A DNA stretch of 64,000 bases from Herbaspirillum sp. 3R11 (lineage in GTDB: Bacteria; Pseudomonadota; Gammaproteobacteria; Burkholderiales; Burkholderiaceae_D), in contig NZ_SPNJ01000002.1 in the NCBI RefSeq assembly GCF_004563925.1, forward strand, positions 992,001 to 1,056,000. Reading direction: 5' to 3'. The translations under genes were made by a program, and so were the position numbers. Each line of letters opens with the position of its first letter. Positions within the stretch are counted from its first letter, which is position 1. The notes beneath the pieces are model-generated. The model did not search any database, was not told the DNA's origin, and saw only the letters and a program-made list of their open reading frames with translations. Below are positions 27,301 to 35,297 of the stretch, piece after piece.

Positions 27301-27896
27301 CGCCGGTGATCGTCTACACCGGCCGTTCGCTGACCGGCGAAGAAGAGCAGGGCCTGCGCCGCTTCTCGCGCTCGATCATCATCAAGGACGCACGGTCGCC
27401 CGAGCGCCTGCTCGATGAAGTAACGCTGTTCCTGCATCAGGTTGAAACCACGCTGCCCGCCGAAAGCCAGCGCCTGCTCAAGGTGGCGCGCGATCGCGAA
27501 GCGGTGTTCCAGGGCCGCCGCGTGCTGGTGGTGGAGGACGACGTGCGCAACATTTTTGCGCTGTCCAGCGTGCTGGAACCGAAGGGCATGAAGGTCGAGA
27601 TCGCCCGCAACGGCATCGAGGCGCTGGAGGCGCTCAAGCGCAGCCAGACGCCGGGTGCGCAGCACATTGACCTGGTGCTGATGGATATCATGATGCCCGA
27701 GATGGACGGCATGACCGCGATGCGCGAAATCCGTCGCCAGCCCGAATGGAAGAAGCTGCCGATCATCGCCCTGACCGCCAAGGCCATGAAGGACGATCAG
27801 GAAAAGTGCCTGGCAGCCGGCGCCAACGACTACATCGCCAAGCCGCTCGACGTCGAGAAGCTGCTGTCGCTGGTGCGCGTCTGGATGCCGAAATGA
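24330..27896 (+). CDS. CHASE3-GAF hybrid histidine kinase with three receiver domains
   Basis: 1188 residues, GTG start with GGAG seven bases before. Membrane helix about 33-52, periplasmic CHASE3 sensor about 60-195, second helix about 205-230, GAF domain about 245-390, a very Glu/Gln-rich coiled coil about 395-480, HisKA with phospho-acceptor His497 (MSHELRTPLN), HATPase_c about 605-720, an Ala/His linker, then receivers with Asp845, Asp967 and Asp1119. The third is the most canonical (MMPEMDG, AKPLD); the second lacks the usual Lys-Pro context (IIIKDA). A multistep phosphorelay hub heading the CheR-CheB-kinase operon. Confidence 0.93.
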   Translation: MPGFSMPADQRIDAKPTRAGGAISGPPLPPGPLIGFGVAILAVILISFFSYRAQEVRASTAELVSHTIEVREQLQALVSVLKDAETGQRGFLLTNTETYLLPYTNAKAALPGQVKRLRSLISDNPEQVQRLDAAAAMAKDKMDELAESIELRRSLGAEAALAVVRTNRGKVAMDRLRTITDEMELNERNLLASRQEEWRDAVVFASAVTWIGSGVLLVLIVAAAVMTSRDYRARERQVWIRSGQLGLAARLQGEQRLDVLGDNALAFLADYLGAQVGAIYIHDDIETFRRFGSYAIGAGSSHAALQPGDGLLGQAAKNNRVVHVRDVPDGYLPVTSSLGASKSRELLIAPASIDGAVQAVIELGFFRPLHAAELELLERTAELIAVSVRSSKDRTKLEELLEETQRQAEELQTQEEELRVNNEELEEQSQALKLSQARLETQQSELEETNAQLEEQAQQLEAQKEDLSKAQIVLVEKASELERSNQYKSEFLANMSHELRTPLNSTLILAKLLADNKNGNLTDEQVRFAQTISSAGNDLLALINDILDLSKMEAGKIDIVSEQVRVQKLTEELTATFLPTAQQKSLPFRTIVEAGTPEHIVTDAQRLGQILKNLLSNAVKFTDKGEVTLTIYPNAEGRVAFSVRDTGIGIADDQQQFIFEAFRQADGSTHRKYGGTGLGLSISRDLARILGGDIQVQSRLGEGSIFTLTLPLAYSPEASNRVLPMTGDAKVAAMPSGTQTSHGNHANHASSVISAARASLAATAAPDVQAPSRTAQSLHPISLDDDRHRLKPASRLILVVEDDTAFALILRDLAHEMGFQCVITHSANDGVAAADLYRPSAILLDMNLPDFSGLGVLDQIKRNPRTRHIPVHVVSVADYIQEAMERGAVGYALKPVQREQLIDAFRKLEAKFSQSLHHVLVVEDDARQRDSIRQLLGTDDVNIVGVETAAEALEQLRTTTFDCMVMDLNLPDLSGYELLEKMAAQEDVAFPPVIVYTGRSLTGEEEQGLRRFSRSIIIKDARSPERLLDEVTLFLHQVETTLPAESQRLLKVARDREAVFQGRRVLVVEDDVRNIFALSSVLEPKGMKVEIARNGIEALEALKRSQTPGAQHIDLVLMDIMMPEMDGMTAMREIRRQPEWKKLPIIALTAKAMKDDQEKCLAAGANDYIAKPLDVEKLLSLVRVWMPK

Positions 27897-27944
27897 ACAT
27901 CCTGAACTTCGTGACCATCATGAACAGTGATTGCTGAGCCCCGG

Positions 27945-28778
27945 ATGCCGACACCGATAAGCCACTTCGATATCGAGATGCAGCTGTTGCTGGACGCCAT
28001 CTATCTCAAGTATCACTGCGACTTTCGCGGCTATGCCGGGGCGTCGCTCAAGCGCCGCCTGGTCAGCGCGATGAGTCGTTTCCGTTGCCAGTCTCTGTCG
28101 CAGTTGCAGGACAAGGTGCTCAACGATCCGGAAGTATTCCCGCTGTTGATGGAATACATGACGGTGCAAGTCAGCGAGATGTTCCGCGATCCGAGCTATT
28201 TCCGTTCGCTGCGTGAAAAGGTGGTGCCGCTGCTGCGCACCTATCCGTCGCTGAAGATCTGGGTGGCCGGTTGCAGCGCAGGTGAAGAAGTCTATTCGCT
28301 GGCAATCCTGCTGCGCGAAGAGGGCTTGCTGGAGCGTTCGCTGATCTACGCCACCGATATCAATCCGACCGCGCTGCAGAAGGCCGAGGCCGGCGTCTAT
28401 GAGCTCGACCGCATCGCCGGCTTCACCAGCAACCACCAGAAGTCCGGTGCGCCTACCTCGCTGTCGGACTACTACACGGCGGCGTACGGCCGTGCGGTGT
28501 TCGACAAGTCGTTGCGCCAATACATCGTGTTCTCCGATCACAGCCTGGCGACCGACAGCGTGTTCGCCGAGATGCACCTGGTGTCGTGCCGCAACGTGCT
28601 GATCTATTTCAACCGGCAATTGCAGGAACGCGCGCTCGGCTTGTTCCGCGAGTCGCTGTGCCGCAAGGGTTTCCTCGGCCTGGGATCGAAGGAGTCGCTG
28701 CGCTTTTCGGAGCATGCGGAGGCTTTTGACGACGTCGTGCGCGAGGATCGGATTTTCCAGAAAAAGAACACGTTATGA
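27945..28778 (+). CDS. CheR-type protein-glutamate methyltransferase
   Basis: 277 residues with an N-terminal helical domain and the SAM-binding CheR catalytic domain: VSEMFRDPSYF, the glycine-rich AGCSAGEEVYSLA motif, YATDINPTALQKA, and CRNVLIYFN. Methylates receptor glutamates with S-adenosylmethionine in chemotaxis; here no receptor, CheA or CheW is nearby. GTG at 27927 is an alternative start; neither has a clear ribosome site. Overlaps the CheB gene by four bases. Confidence 0.9.
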   Translation: MPTPISHFDIEMQLLLDAIYLKYHCDFRGYAGASLKRRLVSAMSRFRCQSLSQLQDKVLNDPEVFPLLMEYMTVQVSEMFRDPSYFRSLREKVVPLLRTYPSLKIWVAGCSAGEEVYSLAILLREEGLLERSLIYATDINPTALQKAEAGVYELDRIAGFTSNHQKSGAPTSLSDYYTAAYGRAVFDKSLRQYIVFSDHSLATDSVFAEMHLVSCRNVLIYFNRQLQERALGLFRESLCRKGFLGLGSKESLRFSEHAEAFDDVVREDRIFQKKNTL

Positions 28779-29383
28779 GTACCATCGACACCATGGTTTC
28801 GCTCGCAGGTCGCATCGACGCGGTCGTCATCGGCACCTCGGCCGGCGGTGTGGAAGCGCTGTCGCGCTTGCTGCCGGCGCTGCCGCGCGGTGCACCCGTG
28901 GCGGTGTTCGTGGTGCTGCATTTGCCGCGCGAACGGCCCAGCCTGCTGGTCGATATTTTTGCGCCGAAGTGCGACATGGCGGTGCGCGAGGCAGCCGACA
29001 AGGAGCCGGTTGAGGCCGGCACGATATACTTCGCTCCGCCTGACTATCATTTGCTGATCGACGCCGGCCCGCAACTGGCGCTGTCGTCGGATGAACTGGT
29101 CAATTTTTCACGGCCGGCGATTGACGTATTGTTCGAGTCGGCCGCCGACGAATACGGCGAGCGCCTGCTCGGCATCGTGCTCACCGGCGGCAACCAGGAC
29201 GGCGCCGCCGGCTTGCAGGCGATCCGCGCGGCCGGCGGAATGAGCATCGTGCAACAGCCGGACACCGCGCAGGTGCCGTACATGCCCGAGCTGGCGTTGC
29301 AACAGGGCGAAGTAGATTACGTATTGACGCTGGAGCAGATTGCCGCGTTATTGGGAACGCTGCAAGGGAAGACAAAAAAATGA
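28775..29383 (+). CDS. CheB-type methylesterase domain protein (no receiver)
   Basis: 202 residues comprising only the CheB catalytic domain. The triad is visible as Ser22 (GTSAGG), His49 (VLHLPRE) and Asp142 (GGNQDGA). Classical CheB has an N-terminal receiver of about 120 residues that controls activity; it is missing, so regulation must come from a partner such as the neighbouring kinases. ATGA overlaps join it to cheR before and the receiver-kinase gene after. Confidence 0.92.
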   Translation: MSTIDTMVSLAGRIDAVVIGTSAGGVEALSRLLPALPRGAPVAVFVVLHLPRERPSLLVDIFAPKCDMAVREAADKEPVEAGTIYFAPPDYHLLIDAGPQLALSSDELVNFSRPAIDVLFESAADEYGERLLGIVLTGGNQDGAAGLQAIRAAGGMSIVQQPDTAQVPYMPELALQQGEVDYVLTLEQIAALLGTLQGKTKK

Positions 29384-30504
29384 ACAATCAAAACAAGGAA
29401 ACCATGCTGCCCCGCGTGAAGTTTCTCCTCGTCGACGATCTCGACGAAAACCTGCTGGCCTTGTCGGCGCTGCTCGAACGCGACGACGTCGAACTGCTGC
29501 AGGCGCGCTCCGGCTTTGAAGCGCTGGAATACCTGCTGGTGCACGACGTGGCACTGGCCTTCATCGACGTGCAGATGCCGGACATGGACGGTTTCGAACT
29601 GGCCGAATTGATCCGCGGTAGCGAGCGTACGCGCAACGTGCCGCTGATCTTCGTCACCGCCGGCGCGCGCGACGAGCGCCGCATGTTCAAGGGTTATGAG
29701 AGCGGTGCGGTAGACTTCCTCTACAAGCCGATCGAGCCGCATATCCTGCGCAACAAGGCTGAAGTGTTCTTCCAGCTGTATCGCCAGAAACAACAGCTGG
29801 CGCTGGAGTTGCGCGAGCGCACCGAGACCCTGCGCCTCAACGAAATGTTCGTCGCCATCCTCGGCCACGACCTGCGCAATCCGCTCGGTGCGGTGCTGAC
29901 CGCGGCGTCGCTGATCCAGCGCGCCTACAAGGAAGAGGTCGCCCAGAAGGCCAGCGCGCAGATCATCAACAGCGGCAAGCGCATGGGACGCCTGATCGAC
30001 GGCATGCTTGACCTGGCGCGTGCGCGCCTGGCCGGCGGTATTCCGCTGACGCGCCAGCCGGTTAGTCTGGATGAGGTGATGCAGCGCGTGGTGCAGGAAC
30101 ATCAGGCGGCGTTTCCGGAAAGCCGCATCGAATTGCAAATCGACGGCGATCCGGCCGGTCACTGGGACCCTGATCGTCTGGGCCAGGTGGCGGCCAACCT
30201 GCTGGGCAACGCCATCCGCCACGGCAAGCCGGGCGAAACGGTGCTGGTGCTGCTGGACGGCAGCGAGCCGGAGCAGGCGATATTCTCGGTGGCGAACGTC
30301 GGCGGCATTCCGCCCGAGGTGCTGCCCGGCATCTTCGATCCGTTCCGCAGCGGCGCGCCGCGGGGCGGCCAGAATGAAGGACTCGGACTGGGCCTGTACA
30401 TCGTGCAGCAGATCGTGCAGGCGCATCAGGGCGACATCGAGGTGCAATCCGGTGCGGACGACAAAACCATTTTCACGGTGAAGATCCCGCGCCAGCCGGG
30501 CTGA
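29380..30504 (+). CDS. Receiver-histidine kinase (REC-HisKA-HATPase)
   Basis: 374 soluble residues. Receiver domain 13-130 with phospho-acceptor Asp63 (FIDVQMPDMDG) and Lys116 (YKPIE); HisKA with His163 (GHDLRNPLG); HATPase_c about 260-372 with NAIRHG and GLGLGLYIV. No membrane segment, so it acts in the cytoplasm, likely receiving phosphate from or sending it to the hybrid kinase of the same operon. Start overlaps the CheB stop (ATGA). Confidence 0.92.
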   Translation: MNNQNKETMLPRVKFLLVDDLDENLLALSALLERDDVELLQARSGFEALEYLLVHDVALAFIDVQMPDMDGFELAELIRGSERTRNVPLIFVTAGARDERRMFKGYESGAVDFLYKPIEPHILRNKAEVFFQLYRQKQQLALELRERTETLRLNEMFVAILGHDLRNPLGAVLTAASLIQRAYKEEVAQKASAQIINSGKRMGRLIDGMLDLARARLAGGIPLTRQPVSLDEVMQRVVQEHQAAFPESRIELQIDGDPAGHWDPDRLGQVAANLLGNAIRHGKPGETVLVLLDGSEPEQAIFSVANVGGIPPEVLPGIFDPFRSGAPRGGQNEGLGLGLYIVQQIVQAHQGDIEVQSGADDKTIFTVKIPRQPG

Positions 30505-30536
30505 GGACAGCTGAGGACAACAGTGGTGCAGCGGGT

Positions 30537-30563
30537 TTGCCGGTCGTGCAATGCGACCGGCAA
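30537..30563. terminator. Hairpin after the signalling operon
   Basis: TTGCCGGTCG (30537-30546) and CGACCGGCAA (30554-30563) form a perfect 10-bp stem with a seven-base loop, 33 bases after the kinase stop. No T-run follows, so termination may need Rho. A tandem 10-base repeat GCTGAGGACA (30500-30519) spans the stop codon just before it. Confidence 0.5.
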
Positions 30564-30735
30564 CGGGTAGTGATCCACCGCTGATCTGTTCCACGATGTA
30601 TCAAGTCAAATGCGGCCCGGCCGCTTTTTCCCCAGAGCGTGAATCCCTATAGTGCATTCCAAGGCAACGCGAGATCAATGCGATCCGCAAGCCGAAACCA
30701 TGCACTGCGGTCAATCACTCTCAAAGGAAATCATC

Positions 30736-31473
30736 ATGTCTTATCAACCAAAAACCATCGTCATCACCGGCGCTTCCAGCGGCATCGGCTTTGCCCTGGC
30801 GCAAGCCTATCTGAAGCGTGGCGATTACGTCGTCGGCAATGCGCGCACCGAAGAGCGCTTGCAAGCTGCGGCTGCGCAGTTCGAGAACGCCGGCAACTTC
30901 TTCGGCGTGGCCGGCGATATCGCGCTGCCGGCCACTGCGGAAGAAATCTTTTCGGAAGCGCTGGATCGTTTCGGCAAGGTCGACGTGCTGATCAACAACG
31001 CCGGCATCTTCATCGCCAAGCCGACCGTCGACTACACCGAGCAGGACGTCGACAGCATCGTCAGCACCAACCTGAAGGGCTTCTTCTACATCACCCAGCA
31101 AGCGGTGCGCCACATGGTCGAGCATCGCAGCGGCCACATCATCAACATCACCGCCAGCATCGCCATGCAGCCGACTACCGCCGTGCCGGCGCTGTTGCCG
31201 GTGCTGATCAAGGGCGGTCTGAACCAGGCCACGCGTGCACTTGCGCTGGAGCTGGCGGCACACAACGTCAAGGTCAACGCAGTCGCGCCCGGCATCATCG
31301 AGACGCCGCTGCATGCTCCGGGCAGTCACGATTTCCTCAAGGCCTTGCAGCCTACCGGCGAGATCGGCCAAGTGGACGACATCATCGGCGCGGTGCAATA
31401 CCTGACCGATTCCAACTTCACCACCGGTGCGATCCTGCCGGTTGACGGCGGCGCCAGTTCCGGTCGCTGGTGA
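30736..31473 (+). CDS. SDR family oxidoreductase
   Basis: 245 residues: TGASSGIG at 11-18, INNAG near 90, and a classical fold, but the active-site Tyr of YxxxK is not obvious: the expected region reads PALLPVLIKGGLNQATR, so the motif Tyr appears replaced. The C-terminal PVDGGASSGRW tail is standard. AAAGGA precedes the ATG at 30736. Divergent overlap with nothing; the next gene, a LysR regulator, is convergent. May be a non-catalytic or atypical SDR. Confidence 0.87.
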   Translation: MSYQPKTIVITGASSGIGFALAQAYLKRGDYVVGNARTEERLQAAAAQFENAGNFFGVAGDIALPATAEEIFSEALDRFGKVDVLINNAGIFIAKPTVDYTEQDVDSIVSTNLKGFFYITQQAVRHMVEHRSGHIINITASIAMQPTTAVPALLPVLIKGGLNQATRALALELAAHNVKVNAVAPGIIETPLHAPGSHDFLKALQPTGEIGQVDDIIGAVQYLTDSNFTTGAILPVDGGASSGRW

Positions 31474-31501
31474 AGGTTGTTGGAAAACGCAGGAAGTTGC
31501 C

Positions 31502-32425
31502 CTAGCGCTGCAGCTTCTCCATCATGAAATCGACGAAGGCGCGCACGCGCGAAGACATGTGGCGCGCGTGCGGGTACAGCATCACGAAGGGGCGGGTGAC
31601 GCCGCCGTAGTCGGACAGCACTTCGACCAGGGCGCCGGAGCGCAAGTCTGCCTCGACCACGAAGCGATAGGTCTGGAACAGTCCGGCGCCGGCGCGCGCC
31701 AGCGTGACGCCGCCGAGCACGTCTTCGGCGCAGCCGTAGTTGCCGGCGGTCGGCACGTCGATGTCGACGCCGTCCTGACGCAGCGTCCACGGCAAGCGGC
31801 GGCCGTTGCTGGGCAGATCGAACTGGATGCATTCGTGCGCATGCAGCTCGTCGATAGATTGAGGCGCAGCGGCCTGGCGCAGGTAGTCCGGGCTGGCGAC
31901 GATGACCAGTTCGGCATCTTCCAGCGTGCGCGCGATCAGGTTCGAGTCGTCCGGCGCCTTGCCGCGCACCGACAGGTCGTAGGCGTCATCGGCAAAATCG
32001 ACGTTGCGGTTGCTGATATGGGTTTCGACGGCGACGTCGGGATAGCGTGCGCGGAATTCCGGCAGGATAGGCAGCACGCGGTAATGCGCATACGGCGTCG
32101 GCAGGCTGATGCGCAGCGTGCCGGCCGGTTTTCCGTGCAGTCCGCTGACGCGGCGTTCGGCTTCGATCAGCGTGGAAAGCGCATTGCGGCATTGCTCGAA
32201 ATACAACTGGCCTTCTTCGGTCAGGCGGATCTGGCGCGTGGTGCGTACGAACAAGCGCACGCCCAGGCGCTCCTCCAGGCGTGAGACCGAACGGCTGACT
32301 GCGGCCGGCGTCACGCTGGCGGCCACGGCGGCGGCGCTGAAGCTGCTCAGTTCCGCGGCCAGACAGAACAACTCGATGCTGCCGACCTGAAGATCATCGA
32401 AGGGGCGCCTTGTGCCGGTTTTCAT
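31502..32425 (-). CDS. LysR family transcriptional regulator
   Basis: 307 residues: helix-turn-helix about 14-72 (AAAVAASVTPAAVSRSVSRLE) and effector domain of the CrgA/AaeR-like clade (ARYPDVAVETHISN; DDAYDLSVRGKAPDDSN). Located between the convergent SDR and the divergent D-cysteine desulfhydrase gene, 161 bases from the latter, so dcyD is a possible target. Confidence 0.9.
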   Translation of the reverse strand: MKTGTRRPFDDLQVGSIELFCLAAELSSFSAAAVAASVTPAAVSRSVSRLEERLGVRLFVRTTRQIRLTEEGQLYFEQCRNALSTLIEAERRVSGLHGKPAGTLRISLPTPYAHYRVLPILPEFRARYPDVAVETHISNRNVDFADDAYDLSVRGKAPDDSNLIARTLEDAELVIVASPDYLRQAAAPQSIDELHAHECIQFDLPSNGRRLPWTLRQDGVDIDVPTAGNYGCAEDVLGGVTLARAGAGLFQTYRFVVEADLRSGALVEVLSDYGGVTRPFVMLYPHARHMSSRVRAFVDFMMEKLQR

Positions 32426-32586
32426 GCGGGTGTCCTGTACGGAAATGTTTTTATGAGGAATAGCCCGGATGGTAAACCAATTGCCGTCCGGGCACCGGTG
32501 GCCGGCAGCATGAATATACCCGGCGTCGTATCATCGGCGTACGTGGAATTTGCACAATCAGAACACACCAGACCAATGAGGAATCC

Positions 32587-33618
32587 ATGTCCCTGAATCA
32601 AACATCTTCACTTGATCGCTTCCCGCGCTACCGTCTGCTCGACCAGGCCACGCCGGTGCAGAAACTCGAGAACTTGCGTCGCCTGTTGCCGGAGACGGCG
32701 GCGGTCAACATCTTCGTCAAGCGCGACGACCTGATGTCGCTGGGCGGCGGCGGCAACAAGCTGCGCAAGCTGGAGTTCCTGATCGGCGCTGCGCTGGCCG
32801 AAGGCGCCGACACGCTGGTCACCGTCGGTGGCCTGCAGTCGAATCACGCACGCCTGACTGCGGCGGCAGCGGCCAAAGCGGGCATGCATTGCGAGATCGT
32901 GCTCGGTCGCCTGGTGCCGCGCACCAACGAAGAATATGCACTGGGCGGCAACGTGCTGCTCAACGCCATTTTCGGCGCACGGGTCGAGATCGCGCCCGAT
33001 GGCGTGGCGCCGATCGTGCGGGCGCGTGAACGCGTCGCCGAACTGATCGCGGCCGGACGCAAGCCTTACCTGATCCCCACCGGCGGCTCGACCGCAGTGG
33101 GCAGCCTCGGCTATGTCGCCTGCGCGGAAGAATTGCTGCAACAGGGCGAGAAGCTGGGGGTGCAATTCGACGGCATCGTGGTGCCCAATGGCAGTTCCGC
33201 AACGCATGCCGGTCTGGTCGCCGGGCTGGTGCATGCCGGCAAAGCGGCGACGCTGGTGCAGGCCTACAGCACGCTGGCGGAAGCGGCAACGGCGCAGGCG
33301 ACCACGCTGACGCTGGTGCGCGAGACGCTGGCGCTGCTGGGAGACAACACTGCAATTGCCGACGCCGACATCCTGGTCGACGGCAGCCAGCGCGGCCCGG
33401 GTTACGGCATCGCCACCGAGGCAATGCGGGAAGCTTTGCTGGCGCTGGCGCGCAGCGAAGGCATCCTGGTTGATCCGGTGTATTCGGGCAAGGCCTTCGC
33501 CGGCATGCTGGCGGCGATCAGGGCAGGGCAATATCAAACGGGTGCGAATATTTTGTTCGTGATGACGGGTGGCACGCCAGCGTTGTACGCATATCGGGAT
33601 GCGCTGCAGCCGGCTTGA
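32587..33618 (+). CDS. dcyD: D-cysteine desulfhydrase (PLP-dependent, ACC-deaminase family)
   Basis: 343-residue cytoplasmic fold-type II PLP enzyme. The cofactor lysine is Lys58 in GGGGNKLRKLEF, followed by QSNHARLTAAAAAKAG and the phosphate-binding GSSATHAG loop. D-cysteine desulfhydrases break D-cysteine into pyruvate, ammonia and sulfide; close relatives are ACC deaminases, which in plant-associated bacteria lower plant ethylene. The residues distinguishing the two cannot be settled by eye, so ACC deaminase-like activity remains possible. Single gene, followed by a hairpin terminator. Confidence 0.85.
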   Translation: MSLNQTSSLDRFPRYRLLDQATPVQKLENLRRLLPETAAVNIFVKRDDLMSLGGGGNKLRKLEFLIGAALAEGADTLVTVGGLQSNHARLTAAAAAKAGMHCEIVLGRLVPRTNEEYALGGNVLLNAIFGARVEIAPDGVAPIVRARERVAELIAAGRKPYLIPTGGSTAVGSLGYVACAEELLQQGEKLGVQFDGIVVPNGSSATHAGLVAGLVHAGKAATLVQAYSTLAEAATAQATTLTLVRETLALLGDNTAIADADILVDGSQRGPGYGIATEAMREALLALARSEGILVDPVYSGKAFAGMLAAIRAGQYQTGANILFVMTGGTPALYAYRDALQPA

Positions 33619-33656
33619 AGCGGAAACATTTCTTACTGGAAAGTCGCAACGACATT

Positions 33657-33695
33657 GCGGGCATGATCTTCAGCAGTCATGCCCGCTTCTCATTT
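33657..33695 (+). terminator. Hairpin terminator after dcyD
   Basis: GCGGGCATGA (33657-33666) pairs perfectly with TCATGCCCGC (33677-33686); followed by the T-rich TTCTCATTT. Thirty-eight bases after the dcyD stop. Confidence 0.75.
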
Positions 33696-33848
33696 CAAGC
33701 CACTGTCATCATTCGTTTCCGCAAGACATCCCCGACGCGTTTTCGCTATCTGCCGTACAATTCGTTGTGCGCTGCAAGATGCGCTGAACGCCAGCACCCA
33801 CGCGTGATTCGTTGTGACGGTGTCGCCTGAAATTACAAGAAATATCCC

Positions 33849-34970
33849 ATGGAACAACTCGTCGTCTACATCATCCCGCTGTTCCTCGTGCTGATCTGTG
33901 CGGAGCTCGCCTACGGCTATTTCCGCGGGCGCAATACCTATCGCCTCAACGACGCCATCAGCAGCCTGAGCCAGGGCCTGATCGGCCAGCTGGTGGGATT
34001 GGTCACGCAATTGTTCCAGATCGGTTTGTATACTTTTGCCTATCGCTTCGTGGCGATCGCGCCGCATGCGCGTTTCTGGCACGGCGCGGCCGGCTGGATT
34101 GCGGCGATCCTGCTGTTCGATTTCTTCGATTATTGGCTGCATCGCATGGGCCATGAAAACGCCGTGATGTGGGCCGCACACGCGGTGCATCACCAGAGCC
34201 AGGATTTCAATCTGTCGACGGCGCTGCGCCAGGAGAGCACAGTGATCCTCATCGGCTGGATGTTCTACCTGCCGATGGCGGTGCTGGGCGTGCCGCCCGA
34301 GCAGTTCGCGATTGCCGGCCTGATCGTGCTGGTGTATCAGTTCTGGATCCATACCGAACACGTGGGAAAACTGGGCTGGTTCGACAAAATATTCTCCTCG
34401 CCGTCCAACCATCGCGTGCACCACGCAGTCAACGACCAATACCTCGACAAGAATTACGGCGGCATGCTGGTGATCTGGGACCGGATGTTCGGCACCTTCG
34501 CGGAAGAGAAGGAAGCCTGCGTCTACGGCACGCGCACGCCGCTCAAGAGCTGGGATCCCCTGTGGGCAGTGACCAGCGGTTACTGGCAACTGGCGCAAAC
34601 CGCGGCGCGCCTGCCGCGCTGGCAGGACAAGCTCAAGCTGTGGTTCAAGCCGCCCGGTTGGTTGCCGGCGGGGATGACGGCGACGGGACCGGAATTCAAT
34701 CTGGATGCGGCGCGCGAACGTTACGATCCGAAGTTGTCGCGCGGCGCCGGTGTCCTGGCGGTGCTGCAATTCAGCCTGTTGCTGGCGGCCAGTGCGGCGT
34801 GCATGTGGGTGTCGGACGATCTTTCCTACGCGCGCCTGCTGGAACTGTGCTGCGCCTTGCTGGTGGCGTTCTGGGCGCTGGGCGCCTTCATGCAGCGTCG
34901 CATCGGCGTCGTTGCGATGGCGGCGATTGATGTTGTTGCGGCGGTCCTTGCCGCTTGCATTCTGCTGTAG
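33849..34970 (+). CDS. Sterol desaturase/fatty acid hydroxylase superfamily membrane protein
   Basis: 373 residues, multi-pass membrane enzyme. The di-iron histidine clusters are present: HxxxH at 98-102 (HRMGHE), HxxHH at 111-115 (HAVHHQ), and HxxHH near residue 195 (HRVHHA). Such non-haem enzymes hydroxylate or desaturate lipids using O2. C-terminal to about residue 300 there are two or three extra helices beyond the catalytic core. Substrate unknown; stands alone, convergent with the feo operon. Confidence 0.88.
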   Translation: MEQLVVYIIPLFLVLICAELAYGYFRGRNTYRLNDAISSLSQGLIGQLVGLVTQLFQIGLYTFAYRFVAIAPHARFWHGAAGWIAAILLFDFFDYWLHRMGHENAVMWAAHAVHHQSQDFNLSTALRQESTVILIGWMFYLPMAVLGVPPEQFAIAGLIVLVYQFWIHTEHVGKLGWFDKIFSSPSNHRVHHAVNDQYLDKNYGGMLVIWDRMFGTFAEEKEACVYGTRTPLKSWDPLWAVTSGYWQLAQTAARLPRWQDKLKLWFKPPGWLPAGMTATGPEFNLDAARERYDPKLSRGAGVLAVLQFSLLLAASAACMWVSDDLSYARLLELCCALLVAFWALGAFMQRRIGVVAMAAIDVVAAVLAACILL

Positions 34971-34974
34971 AAAC

Positions 34975-35283
34975 CTAACGGCGCAGACTGCGCCTCAGGC
35001 TGTCCACCGAAATCTTCTGGACGGTCTGAGCTCCCTTTTTATCTTTTCCCTTTTTATCTTTTCCCTTTTCTTCCGCACCCGCGCACGCGCTGCAACTGTC
35101 GCAGCCGGTCGCCGGCGCTTGCTCCGTCGCTTGCATCCGCGCAGCCATGCCGTGCCAGCCGCGATCCCGGCACCATGCGGCAACGGCAGTCGCCATGCGG
35201 CGCTTCAATGGTTTCGGCAGGTAGCGCCGCAGCACGTACCAGCAGGCATAGGACACGATGGCGGCGACGATGAGGTTTTGCAT
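34975..35283 (-). CDS. FeoB-associated Cys/Lys-rich small membrane protein
   Basis: 102 residues: one N-terminal membrane helix (about 2-20), a basic amphipathic middle, a CDSCSAC cluster near 69-75 and a Lys-rich repeat (EKGKDKKGKDKKG) before an Arg-rich tail. Genes of this type follow feoB in many bacteria and may be accessory to ferrous iron passage. AGGAT precedes the ATG at 35283, which is 14 bases after the feoB stop. The cysteines are candidates for Fe(II) or Fe-S binding; that is inference. Confidence 0.75.
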   Translation of the reverse strand: MQNLIVAAIVSYACWYVLRRYLPKPLKRRMATAVAAWCRDRGWHGMAARMQATEQAPATGCDSCSACAGAEEKGKDKKGKDKKGAQTVQKISVDSLRRSLRR

Positions 35284-35297
35284 GATGATCCTCGCTT

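Noticed and set aside
27945-29383. Part of a flagellar chemotaxis cluster
   Set aside because: No cheA, cheW, cheY, cheZ or receptor gene nearby; genes are locked by overlaps into a kinase operon.
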